The notes beneath the pieces are model-generated. The model was not told where the DNA came from. It ran no database searches and saw only the letters and a program-made list of their open reading frames with translations. From the NCBI RefSeq assembly GCF_000024025.1, contig NC_013131.1, forward strand, positions 8,536,229 through 8,600,228: DNA of 64,000 bases. Reading direction: 5' to 3'. Origin of the DNA: Catenulispora acidiphila DSM 44928. Lineage in GTDB: Bacteria; Actinomycetota; Actinomycetes; Streptomycetales; Catenulisporaceae. Shown one piece after another: positions 42,878 to 51,131 of the stretch; within the stretch, counting starts at the first letter, position 1, and each line of letters opens with the position of its first letter. The position numbers were made by a program, and so were the translations under genes.

Positions 42878-43219
42878 ATGGCGAATGAGGATCCTGAGTG
42901 GATCACAGTGCTGGCGTACGAGAACCTGCCGGGTTGCCCGGCGCCGATGCGTGCCGTCGCCGTTTGACTGCTCGACCGCGGCATCGACTGGCTTCCATTC
43001 GCTCCCGAAGACGTCCATATTGACTTGTACTGCGGCAGACGCGCCGACGGACACTGGCACGGAACCTTCCAGATCCGACTCCGCGCAGACCAGCTACGAC
43101 CTCTCGGCCTGCACCCCGACCAGCCCTGGTCGCGCATCACCGGACCGGAACGGCCCGGCTGGGCACGCGCCGACGCGCTGCGGCACATGCTCGGCTCACC
43201 CAAGCACCGCCGCGGCTAA
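42878..43219 (+). pseudogene. Hypothetical gene interrupted by an in-frame TGA
   Basis: From the ATG at 42878 the frame reads MANEDPEWITVLAYENLPGC then PAPMRAVAV, meets TGA at 42965, and then continues in the same frame for 84 codons: LLDRGIDWLPFAPEDVHIDL then YCGRRADGHWHGTFQIRL, to TAA at 43217. Codon use and composition look coding on both sides. The TGA is one base from TGG (Trp) or CGA (Arg). A point mutation, sequencing error or readthrough would all explain it. The 3' end overlaps the convergent gene by 24 bases. Confidence 0.65.
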
Positions 43220-43894
43220 GCGCAACGGCGCCATGCCGGTCCCGGTGAAGCGCCATGTCGCGATTTCGACCTCGGTGACGCGCAGCGGGATCGGGTCGAC
43301 CTCGCGACGCTCCGCGACCCAATCGATCAGGGCTCGCGCATCGGCGACAGGCCGGGCGAAGTGCAGGACGTTGAGATACCAGATACTCCGCACGAACGTG
43401 CTCTCCAGCCACGCGTCCGGGCCGAGCGCCGCGGTGAAGTCCACCGAGAGACGGTCCGCGGCCTCGTCCGTCGGCTGGGCGCACGCCATCACCGACAGCG
43501 GGGTCAGCGTCAGACCGGTGACCTCGAAGGTCAGAGGCCGGACACCGGCGACCGCCGTACGCAGGGCGGCGGCATATCGCGCGATGCACGGGTCGTCGTC
43601 CCTGATGTCGTTCCGCGGATACTCGAGCGCGCGCATCGTGAGGTGCGAGCTGCCGACGGCACCGGTCAGCCAGTGACCGTCGCCGGCGACCGCCGCGGCC
43701 TCGCGGGCCAGCGCCGCCACCGACGCCGCCGCCCCGGGATCCGGGCGGAGCACCACGGACACGCCCCACCGCCTGTCACCCTCGGACGGCACCACCTGGG
43801 TCCCGTGCGAGCCGTCGGTCAAGGCCGCGGCTCCCTCAGCGAAGAGCTGATCGAAGGTGGCACGGTTGGTCCGGCGCAGCAGTGGTTCACTCAC
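43196..43894 (-). CDS. 2H phosphoesterase-like protein
   Basis: From the GTG at 43894, with GGAG about nine bases before it, the product has 232 residues. The segment GAVGSSHLTMRALEYPRNDI contains a H-x-T motif as in 2H phosphoesterases, and SIWYLNVLHFARPVADA could be the second site although its H-x-T/S pair is incomplete. The fold is plausible but the catalysis is not assured. It is not in an obvious operon. The same frame stays open upstream of the GTG with low-complexity sequence that I excluded. Confidence 0.65.
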   Translation of the reverse strand: MSEPLLRRTNRATFDQLFAEGAAALTDGSHGTQVVPSEGDRRWGVSVVLRPDPGAAASVAALAREAAAVAGDGHWLTGAVGSSHLTMRALEYPRNDIRDDDPCIARYAAALRTAVAGVRPLTFEVTGLTLTPLSVMACAQPTDEAADRLSVDFTAALGPDAWLESTFVRSIWYLNVLHFARPVADARALIDWVAERREVDPIPLRVTEVEIATWRFTGTGMAPLRLAAAVLG

Positions 43895-44123
43895 TCGACG
43901 ATCTCCAGCGTTTGCGGCTTCTCGGCCTCTCGGCGTTCTCCGGGCCGGGGCTGACCTGGTCGAGGGGAAAGACTCACGACCGGCCGCGCCCGGTTCCAGA
44001 TCCGCGCTCGCCACCCTGCGGGGCAAGAATGCGCCCTGCCGGAACCGCGAATATTTATTACGAACCAAAGAACCTCCCTGCTGGATGCTGGTGCCGCATG
44101 ATCTGCGGTGATGTGATGGGTTT

Positions 44124-44897
44124 GTGGCAGAGGCATCAGACGCTGGCCGCGGCGCGGATGCCGGCGGCGTGAGCAGCGGCGGCGGACCGGGCCGGGCGGA
44201 CCGCGAGGGGCGGCCGGTCGGACGGCGTGTCGTGTTCGGCGTGATGGGACTGGGCGCCCTGGGGGTGCTCGGCGGATCCGGCGTGCAGCGATTCCTCGCC
44301 GACGCGGCTCAGCATGACCCGACCGGGCTGTCGAACCTCCTTCCCCTGGGAGACCAGTTCCGGATCTACACGGTGACGGGGGGCGTCAAGACGCCCGATC
44401 CGACCACCTACCGGCTGTCCGTCACGGGCCTGGTGGACCGGCCGCAGCACTACTCGCTGACCGATCTGGCGGCACTGCCCCAGACCGACATGGTGCGGGA
44501 CTTCCAGTGCGTCACCGGCTGGCGGGTACCGAAGGTGCCGTGGAGCGGTGTGCGGCTCAAAGACATGCTCGCGCTGGCCGGGGTGCAGAGTTCGGCGAAG
44601 GCGCTGCGGTTCGTCTCCTTCGACGGGACGTACACGGAGTCCTTGACGCTGGACCAGGCGCAGAACCCGGACATGCTGGTGGCGCTGAAGATGCTCGGCA
44701 ACCCGGTGAGCCACGACCACGGCGGGCCGGTGCGCCTCTACGCGGCGCCGATGTACGGGTACAAGAGCATCAAGTGGCTCTCGGAGATCCAGGTGGTGGA
44801 CGCGGTCCATCCCGGCTACTGGGAGGGCTACGGCTATGACATCGACGCCTGGGTCGGAAAGTCGAACGGGAGGACCGGCGATGTCCCGACCACCTGA
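44124..44897 (+). CDS. Membrane-anchored molybdopterin oxidoreductase, sulfite oxidase fold
   Basis: The 257-residue protein has a basic N-terminus and a hydrophobic segment (VVFGVMGLGALGVLGG) that anchors or exports it. The Moco domain of the sulfite oxidase/YedY family follows. It contains VRDFQCVTGWRVPKVPWSGV with the Cys that ligates molybdenum, and the closing APMYGYKSIKWLSEIQV. The usual substrate for such actinobacterial proteins is not known. The GTG start is preceded by a spacer with an AT-rich stretch. The next gene encodes a haem b membrane partner and overlaps by 17 bases. Confidence 0.9.
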   Translation: MAEASDAGRGADAGGVSSGGGPGRADREGRPVGRRVVFGVMGLGALGVLGGSGVQRFLADAAQHDPTGLSNLLPLGDQFRIYTVTGGVKTPDPTTYRLSVTGLVDRPQHYSLTDLAALPQTDMVRDFQCVTGWRVPKVPWSGVRLKDMLALAGVQSSAKALRFVSFDGTYTESLTLDQAQNPDMLVALKMLGNPVSHDHGGPVRLYAAPMYGYKSIKWLSEIQVVDAVHPGYWEGYGYDIDAWVGKSNGRTGDVPTT

Positions 44898-45657
44898 GGT
44901 CGGCGGCGTCCGGCGGCGGATCGAGCGGTTCACGCGCGCCGAGCGGTATGTGCACCGCGCGACGGCGGCATTGATGCTGACGTTGATCGCGACCGGGGCG
45001 GTGCTGTATCTGCCCTCGTTGTCGGTCGCCGTCGGCCATCGCCCGGCGGTGGCCTTGATCCATCTGTACAGCGGCTTCTCCCTGCCGATCCCGATGGCGG
45101 CGGGGCTGTTCTCGCGGGCGTATCGGGCAGACGTGCGGCGCCTGAACCGGCACACTGAGACCGACCGCGAATGGCTGCGCAGCCACGCCTGGCGGCGCGA
45201 GCGCGCCCGCGAACTGGCCCTGCCGGTCGGCAAGTTCAACGCCGGCCAGAAGCTGAACGCCGCCTTCCAGTGCGGCGCGATCCTGGTGATGGTCGGGACC
45301 GGGACCCTGATGTGGTTCCCGCACCTGGTCAGCGTCTCGGCCCGGACCGGCGCCACGTTCGTCCACGACTGGCTGGCGCTGGCGATCGGGTTCGTGGTGG
45401 TCGGCCACGTGTGGTTCGCACTGAACGACCGCCAGGCCCGGACCGGGATGCGGACCGGCTGGGTGACGCGCGGCTGGGCGGAACGGGAGCACCCGGCTTG
45501 GGCCGCCGAGGTGGCGGCGCAGGACCGGTCCGGCGACGGAACCCCGGACCCGGACGCCGTAGGTGAGGCGAAGGACCGCGCGGCCCGCGGTGAGGCGGGC
45601 ACGCGCGATGGGGCGGAGGGCCAAGCCGTTCATCAGGCTCGGGCCTGGGACAGGTAG
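44881..45657 (+). CDS. Cytochrome b561-type membrane subunit
   Basis: Starting at the ATG at 44881 (GGGAGG upstream), the 258-residue protein has four membrane helices. ERYVHRATAALMLTLIATG, ALIHLYSGFSLPIPMAAG and FVHDWLALAIGFVVVGHVWF carry the His residues that bind haem b. It resembles the cytochrome b partner of YedY-like oxidoreductases, passing electrons between the quinone pool and the Moco subunit. A polar C-terminal tail of about 60 residues follows the last helix. The 3' end overlaps the convergent secreted-protein gene by 25 bases. Confidence 0.9.
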   Translation: MSRPPEVGGVRRRIERFTRAERYVHRATAALMLTLIATGAVLYLPSLSVAVGHRPAVALIHLYSGFSLPIPMAAGLFSRAYRADVRRLNRHTETDREWLRSHAWRRERARELALPVGKFNAGQKLNAAFQCGAILVMVGTGTLMWFPHLVSVSARTGATFVHDWLALAIGFVVVGHVWFALNDRQARTGMRTGWVTRGWAEREHPAWAAEVAAQDRSGDGTPDPDAVGEAKDRAARGEAGTRDGAEGQAVHQARAWDR

Positions 45658-46409
45658 TCGACCCTCGCCGCACAGGCGGTGCGATGCGGGGAGACGGCGA
45701 CGTCCATGGGATCCGCGGCGGGGCGCAGGTGCGCCACCATGTAGCGGTCCTGGCTGATCGGGTAGCCCCTGCGCTGGCAGGACGGCGATGCCGACAGGCT
45801 GGCGGCCACGGCGTTCTCGGATGGCAGCTGCGTATGGTTCGCCACGCCGTTGGGGATGTCAACGGCCTGCTGGGACGGGACCGTCATCTGCTTGGTGTTG
45901 GACGGCACCGCGAACGGGACGAGCGGTTGCGGGAGGACGCGGGAGCGTGCACCGGCCGGGGGTACTGAGCTGGCGTGGGGCACGCGGTACTCCGCGATCT
46001 CGCCGTGTGTGCCGTCGGGGAGGACGACGGGGCGCGGGTGGTCGATCGGGAGTGCGGGCTGAGCCGGCGCAGCGAGCCAGGGGACGTTGTCGCGGTTCGG
46101 GACGGTGAGCGACCAGCCGCTGGCGGTCCAGGCTCGGAGCGTCATGACACCGGGATCGGGGAGGACCGGGCCGTGGTGGAAGTGGTGGAGGTGATGCCGG
46201 GCGTGCGGTACCTCGGTTCTGGCCACACCGCCGCCGCCGGTGGACGACGTGGCGCCGAAGGCTGTGCCCGGCATCAGCGGCACGGCCAGCGCCGCCATCG
46301 CGACGGCGAGACCGGAGCCGCCGCGTCGGGCGCGCGGAAGGCGAGGCTGCGGCGCAGGGGTCGGAGTCGAGGTCGGGGTCGGGGCGGCGACTTGCTCTAT
46401 GCGGTTCAT
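45633..46409 (-). CDS. Secreted protein of unknown function with His-rich patch
   Basis: The 258-residue product has a signal peptide after a Thr/Pro-rich N-terminus (GLAVAMAALAVPLMPGTAFG then A). The mature protein has a His cluster, HARHHLHHFHHGPV, and two or three Cys near the C-terminus (SPSCQRRGYP and RTACAARVD), but no recognised domain. Its ATG overlaps the DUF4192 stop in an ATGA, so the two are co-translated. The His patch may bind metal. No function is recognised. Confidence 0.75.
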   Translation of the reverse strand: MNRIEQVAAPTPTSTPTPAPQPRLPRARRGGSGLAVAMAALAVPLMPGTAFGATSSTGGGGVARTEVPHARHHLHHFHHGPVLPDPGVMTLRAWTASGWSLTVPNRDNVPWLAAPAQPALPIDHPRPVVLPDGTHGEIAEYRVPHASSVPPAGARSRVLPQPLVPFAVPSNTKQMTVPSQQAVDIPNGVANHTQLPSENAVAASLSASPSCQRRGYPISQDRYMVAHLRPAADPMDVAVSPHRTACAARVDYLSQARA

Positions 46410-48478
46410 GGGATCTCCAAATCGGATTCGGTGGGGACTTTTTTGGTCGAGCGGGGAGACGGAATGGAGGCCGGAGCGGTGTCCGGATCGGTATGCGCGC
46501 GATCCGCGTCGCCACGATCGGCGGCGTCGAGATCGATGACGGCCTCGCCAAAGAGGTCGCGCCGCGTACTGGCGGCAGACTCGCGCACGCCCTCGCCATC
46601 GATGGCGTGGTGCAGGCCGGCGCGAATCAGCGAGGCGAACTTGTAGTCGGCATCAATGGCCAGCGCCCGATCCACCGCACACTGCGCGATAGCGGGCCGG
46701 CCGATCGCCCACGCCGCCCACGCGGCCAGCGCATAGGGGGCGAGGCGAAGATCAGGGTGTGGCGCCCGCCGCGCAAGCTCCGCGCCGAGGCGCAACAGCC
46801 GTCCAGCGGAGTCGACGGTCGAAGCGGCGCACGCCAGGTAGTCGCGCACCCGCCAGTTGAGCAGCGCGACCAGCAACTCGGCCGCCTCGGCATCACTCAT
46901 GACCGGCGGCGCCAGCAGCGAGCCAGGCGGCTCAGCGAGCGCCCCGAGCGGAATGCCCTCGGACGTGGCGCCGAGCGCGGGGATGCGGTTGGTGACGCGG
47001 CGAGCGGTGCGCGCGGCGGGAATGACGGCGCTTGAGGTGTGCGGGGAGGAGCCGGGCTGGTCGGTGGCAGGGTGGTCCGCCGACTGCGAGGCATCAGCAT
47101 CCGAGGAATGCGGTGAGAAGTCATCGGCCAGCGAGTTGCGATCGGTGGGTGCGCGCGAAGCATCAGCATTCGGCGACGCGAGGCGGCTGTCTGCGGACCT
47201 GTCGGCGGCGAGCGAACCATCAGCGCCCCGCGACTCGGGATAGTCGGCTGCGGATCTCTCGGCAGCGTGCGAGGCAGCAGCGCCCGGCGACTCGAGGTAG
47301 TCGGCTGCGGAGTCGTCGGCAGCGTGGGAAGTGTCGGCATTCGGTAATGCGGAGCGGCCATTGAGTCGGGACTGGCTGGACCGGGCGGTGGCCGCACCAC
47401 TCGTGGCGGAGGCTGCCGATCCGGCGCCGGTGGCGGAGGGCAGTCCGGCGGTCGCGGCGTCGGACAGGCCGCGGCGGCCGGCGCGGGGACCCTCGGGGCG
47501 GGGGGTGCGGGGGGCGGGGTCGGTGGGGTCGTCGCCGCAGCGGGCTAGGAGGGTGTCCATTAGGCGGCGGGCTTCGGACAGGCCTGCGTCGGTGTCGTAC
47601 CAGGTGGGGTCGAGGTGTTCGGCGGCTGCGGCGGTGCGGGCGAGGATCTCTGGCGGGTGGGGGTCGAGGGTCGCGTCGAGGGCTTCGCGGCTGGCGTAGA
47701 CAGTGTGGCCGCGGGAGGTGAAGGCGCCGGCGAGAGCGGCCGGGGCTTCGGCGGGGACGACTGTGCCGGCTGCCGGGCAGCAGCGGTTGTTGCGGCACAT
47801 GTAGGACCACCAGCGGCCGTTGGCGGTGTAGAGGGCGTCGACGACGGTGACGCGTTCCTCGCTCGCGGCCGCCTCGAGCTGGGCTCGGAACGCGGCCATC
47901 AGTTTGCGGCAGTGGTCGGGGCGGGCCTTGGCACCGGTGGCTGTGCGCGGGCCGAAGGCGACCAGGATGGCGATGTCCGCGTCCTGATCGCGCAGCCGGG
48001 CGGCGAGTTCCAGGGCGGTGGTGCGCTCCTGGCCGCGGACCTGTTCCAGGTCGATGCGGACGCCGTGCCGGATGAAGCTGCCGCCCTCGGCCGAATGGCT
48101 GACGCCGAGCACGACCAGGCTGTTCTCCGGATGGAAGCCGAACAGGAACGGGATCGAGGCGACCACCGAGCCCGGGGAGGCCAGGCGGACGGTGCTGATC
48201 GGGCCGGAGGCACTCGGCGCGTCGGAAGGATCGGTCTCGCCGCCGACGGCATCGCGGCCACCGGCACCGTCATCGCCCTCACCACCGCCACCGCCACCGG
48301 CGTCACCATCGCCGGCGTCACGACCGCCGCCACCACTGCCCTGGCCCGGAATCGCGCCGCGCGCATCTCGCGGGCGCGGCGGCGCCTGGGCTCCGGTTCC
48401 GGCGCCTTCGGGAGCGGGGCCGCCGGGCTGGAGGCCGTCGGCGACGGTTCCGGGGGCGGTGGTGAGGTCGTGGTCCAT
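46406..48478 (-). CDS. DUF4192 domain protein with tandem-repeat linker
   Basis: The 690-residue protein begins with about 90 residues of Gly/Asp/Ala-rich sequence. The DUF4192 domain follows, with SPGSVVASIPFLFGFHPENS then LVVLGVS, AFRAQLEAAASEERVTVVDA and SYMCRNNRCCPAAGTVVP, a family of unknown function common in actinomycetes. Residues about 370-500 are a repetitive Ala/Ser/Asp linker. The C-terminal 150 residues resume DUF4192-type sequence (ELLVALLNWRVRDYLACAAS). It forms an operon with the downstream secreted-protein gene. Confidence 0.88.
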   Translation of the reverse strand: MDHDLTTAPGTVADGLQPGGPAPEGAGTGAQAPPRPRDARGAIPGQGSGGGGRDAGDGDAGGGGGGEGDDGAGGRDAVGGETDPSDAPSASGPISTVRLASPGSVVASIPFLFGFHPENSLVVLGVSHSAEGGSFIRHGVRIDLEQVRGQERTTALELAARLRDQDADIAILVAFGPRTATGAKARPDHCRKLMAAFRAQLEAAASEERVTVVDALYTANGRWWSYMCRNNRCCPAAGTVVPAEAPAALAGAFTSRGHTVYASREALDATLDPHPPEILARTAAAAEHLDPTWYDTDAGLSEARRLMDTLLARCGDDPTDPAPRTPRPEGPRAGRRGLSDAATAGLPSATGAGSAASATSGAATARSSQSRLNGRSALPNADTSHAADDSAADYLESPGAAASHAAERSAADYPESRGADGSLAADRSADSRLASPNADASRAPTDRNSLADDFSPHSSDADASQSADHPATDQPGSSPHTSSAVIPAARTARRVTNRIPALGATSEGIPLGALAEPPGSLLAPPVMSDAEAAELLVALLNWRVRDYLACAASTVDSAGRLLRLGAELARRAPHPDLRLAPYALAAWAAWAIGRPAIAQCAVDRALAIDADYKFASLIRAGLHHAIDGEGVRESAASTRRDLFGEAVIDLDAADRGDADRAHTDPDTAPASIPSPRSTKKVPTESDLEIP
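47150..47320. repeat. 57-base tandem repeat in the DUF4192 gene
   Basis: Three units (47150-47206, 47207-47263, 47264-47320) and a degraded fourth encode a 19-residue repeat of the form AxRSAADYxESxGAxxSxA. Units two and three are most alike. The repeat forms a linker between the two halves of the DUF4192 protein. Confidence 0.85.
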
Positions 48479-48531
48479 GACGGATACTGTGCCGATTCGC
48501 GGGCACGGTGCGCGACCAAGACATGACTGAC

Positions 48532-48557
48532 TGTGGATAAACAGCCGTTGTGGATAA
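48532..48557 (+). promoter_or_regulatory. Two DnaA boxes upstream of the mprA-like gene
   Basis: TGTGGATAA occurs at 48532-48540 and 48549-48557 in the same orientation, 17 bases apart. It is the exact reverse complement of the strong DnaA box TTATCCACA. A single 9-mer of this composition is rare in such GC-rich DNA, and two together are notable. They lie about 110-135 bases upstream of the response regulator and near the DUF4192 start. DnaA binding is inference. Confidence 0.6.
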
Positions 48558-48667
48558 CTCGTATCCCTCTAACGGCCTAACGCTCCCGCTCGACGGCGAG
48601 GCGACCGCCAGGAAAAACATCGTCGTGATCTCAGCGTCTTCTCAACCGCGCGGGGCAGAATGCGGCC

Positions 48668-49357
48668 ATGCACATCCTCGTGGTGGACGACGACCAGGCG
48701 GTCCGGGACTCGCTGCGCCGCTCGCTGGCCTTCAACGGCTACGAGGTCGAGCTGGCGGCCGACGGACTGGCGGCGCTGGAAGCGATCGCGAAGCGGCGGC
48801 CGGACGCCGTCGTGCTCGACGTCATGATGCCCCGGCTCGACGGCCTGGAGACCTGCCGGCGGCTGCGCTCGGCCGGCGAGGACCTGCCGGTCCTGCTGCT
48901 CACGGCACGCGACGCCGTCCCGGACCGGGTCGCCGGCCTGGACGCCGGCGCCGACGACTACCTCCCCAAGCCGTTCGCGCTGGAGGAGCTGCTGGCGCGG
49001 CTGCGCGCCCTGCTGCGCCGCACCCAGGGCAGCCTGGCCGACCAGTCCGACGCCCCGCTGGCCTTCGCCGACCTCACGCTGGACCCGGCCACCCGCGAGG
49101 TGACCCGGGCCGGCAAGCCGGTGCGCCTGACCCGCACCGAGTTCAACCTGCTGGAGCTGCTGATGCGGCACCCCCGGCAGGTCCTGACGCGGGCGCAGAT
49201 CCTGGAGGAGGTCTGGGGCTACGACTTCCCGACCACCGCCAACTCCCTGGAGGTCTACGTCGGCTACCTGCGCCGCAAGACCGAGGCCGACGAGCTGCCC
49301 CGCCTGATCCACACCGTCCGCGGAGTGGGGTATTCCCTGCGTGAGACCGCGCCGTGA
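48668..49357 (+). CDS. mprA: OmpR-family response regulator, MprA-like
   Basis: This 229-residue protein has a receiver domain with [20 protein letters not shown], the phospho-acceptor Asp51 ([13 protein letters not shown]) and the conserved Lys in DYLPKPF. A C-terminal winged-helix domain has [20 protein letters not shown] and ends [10 protein letters not shown]. It pairs with the kinase encoded next, whose GTG overlaps its stop. The match to mycobacterial MprA, an envelope-stress regulator, is supported by the HtrA protease gene downstream. Confidence 0.93.
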   Translation: MHILVVDDDQAVRDSLRRSLAFNGYEVELAADGLAALEAIAKRRPDAVVLDVMMPRLDGLETCRRLRSAGEDLPVLLLTARDAVPDRVAGLDAGADDYLPKPFALEELLARLRALLRRTQGSLADQSDAPLAFADLTLDPATREVTRAGKPVRLTRTEFNLLELLMRHPRQVLTRAQILEEVWGYDFPTTANSLEVYVGYLRRKTEADELPRLIHTVRGVGYSLRETAP

Positions 49358-50928
49358 GTCCCTTCGTCGCCGCCGAGAACGTGGAGTCGCAGGAACGTCC
49401 TGGACCCTACGAACGGCTGCGCGCGAAGATCACGGAGATGATGTCGCACGTCCCGCTGCGGACCCGGATCACCGCGCTGGTCATGGTCGCGGTGGGTCTG
49501 AGCGTGGCGCTGGCCTCGATCGCGGCCTGGGTGACGGTGCGCAACCAGATCCTGAGCCAGCTTGACGTGACCCTCTACAACCACGCCAGCCAGGTCGCCT
49601 CGACCATCCGCGCCCAGCAGGACGACTACACCCAGCACGGCGTGAAGGCGCCCTCGACGCTGACCGTCCCGGTGTTCGAGGACAACGAGGTCGTCTACTT
49701 CAACAGCGACGACGTCCAGCTCGGCACCAACCCGCAGACCACCCTCCCGGCGATCCAGCCGAGCGACGCCGACATCACCGTCGCGCAGAACGGCACGGGC
49801 CACAGCTTCCAGACCATCACCTTCCCCGGCGGGTCGAAGGTCCGGGCGGTGACCGTGCCGGTCCAGCCGAGCCAGTTCACGCCGGGGAACCGCGAGGCCA
49901 TCCTGCTCGCGCAGTCGATGCACGACACCCAGCAGACCCTGGGCCGCCTCAGCCTGGTCTCCATCCTGGTCGGCATCGCCGGCATCGCGGTGGCCGGCAG
50001 CGCCGGCATCACCGTCGGCCGCGCCGGCCTGCGCCCCGTGGACCGGCTCACCGAGGCCACCGAGTACGTCGCCAGGACCGGCGACCTGCGGCCGATCGAG
50101 GTCCAGGGCACCGACGAGCTGGCGCGCCTGGCCACCAGCTTCAACAGCATGCTGACCGCCCTGGCCCGCTCCCAGGACCACCAAAGACGCTTGATCGCCG
50201 ACGCCGGCCACGAGCTGCGCACCCCGCTGACCTCGATGCGCACCAACATCGACCTGCTCTCGCAGGTCTTCGGCTCCACCTCGGAGCACGCCGCGCCGGG
50301 AGCGAGCCAGCCTCCAGGCTTGAAGCGGATCCAGATCAGCGACGCGGATCGCGCCGAGCTCATCGGCGACGTGCGAGCCCAGATGGAGGAGTTGTCCGTC
50401 CTGGTCGGCGACCTGGTCGAGCTTTCCCGCGACACCAAGCCGCAGGCCGCGCCGGAGCCGGTGAACCTCGGCGACGTGGTGCGCCAGGCTGTGGACCGGG
50501 TCCGCAGGCGCGCCCCGTATCTGAAGTTCGACATCCAGCTCGAGCCCTGGTACCTCGAGGGCGACCCGGCGACGCTGGAGCGCGCCGTGACGAACCTGCT
50601 GGACAACGCCGCGAAGTGGAGTCCTGAGAACGGCACGGTCACCGTGCGTCTGTCCGACGGCCTGCTCCAGGTCGCGGACGAGGGCCCGGGCATCGCGGAA
50701 GAGGACCTGCCCCACGTCTTCGAGCGCTTCTACCGCTCCACCGAGGCGCGCACCATGCCGGGCTCCGGTCTGGGCCTGGCCATCGTGCGGCAGGCTGCTG
50801 AGAACCACGGCGGCCGGGTCGCCGCGGCGCGGGCACCGAGCGGCGGTGCCTTGCTCGGGCTCTGGCTCCCCGGACGCCCGACCGAGGAAGAGGACCCCCA
50901 GAACGGCGGCACGGCGGCGAACGCTTAG
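49354..50928 (+). CDS. Sensor histidine kinase, MprB-like
   Basis: The 524-residue kinase has two membrane helices (about residues 38-62 and 205-228) flanking an extracytoplasmic domain of about 145 residues. A HAMP segment follows with [20 protein letters not shown]. The HisKA box is [18 protein letters not shown], with the N box [14 protein letters not shown] and G boxes [20 protein letters not shown] and [15 protein letters not shown]. It phosphorylates the upstream response regulator. A GTG start overlaps the regulator stop by four bases. Confidence 0.93.
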   Translation: MSPFVAAENVESQERPGPYERLRAKITEMMSHVPLRTRITALVMVAVGLSVALASIAAWVTVRNQILSQLDVTLYNHASQVASTIRAQQDDYTQHGVKAPSTLTVPVFEDNEVVYFNSDDVQLGTNPQTTLPAIQPSDADITVAQNGTGHSFQTITFPGGSKVRAVTVPVQPSQFTPGNREAILLAQSMHDTQQTLGRLSLVSILVGIAGIAVAGSAGITVGRAGLRPVDRLTEATEYVARTGDLRPIEVQGTDELARLATSFNSMLTALARSQDHQRRLIADAGHELRTPLTSMRTNIDLLSQVFGSTSEHAAPGASQPPGLKRIQISDADRAELIGDVRAQMEELSVLVGDLVELSRDTKPQAAPEPVNLGDVVRQAVDRVRRRAPYLKFDIQLEPWYLEGDPATLERAVTNLLDNAAKWSPENGTVTVRLSDGLLQVADEGPGIAEEDLPHVFERFYRSTEARTMPGSGLGLAIVRQAAENHGGRVAAARAPSGGALLGLWLPGRPTEEEDPQNGGTAANA

Positions 50929-51131
50929 GAAGCGGTCCACCGGCAGGTCACAGGCGCGTTCCCCGCTTCCGGGAGGACGCGCCTGATGCCATCTGTGGAG
51001 CAAGCACCGCATAAGGTCGGTACCCGATGGGCCCGCGTCTGGCAGAAACACAGGAGATCTGGGCTCGTTTTTCGGTCGGCTCTTGTCCGGGTCTCAGCAG
51101 CATTTAAGGTGAACAGGCGAAGCTCCTCCAC

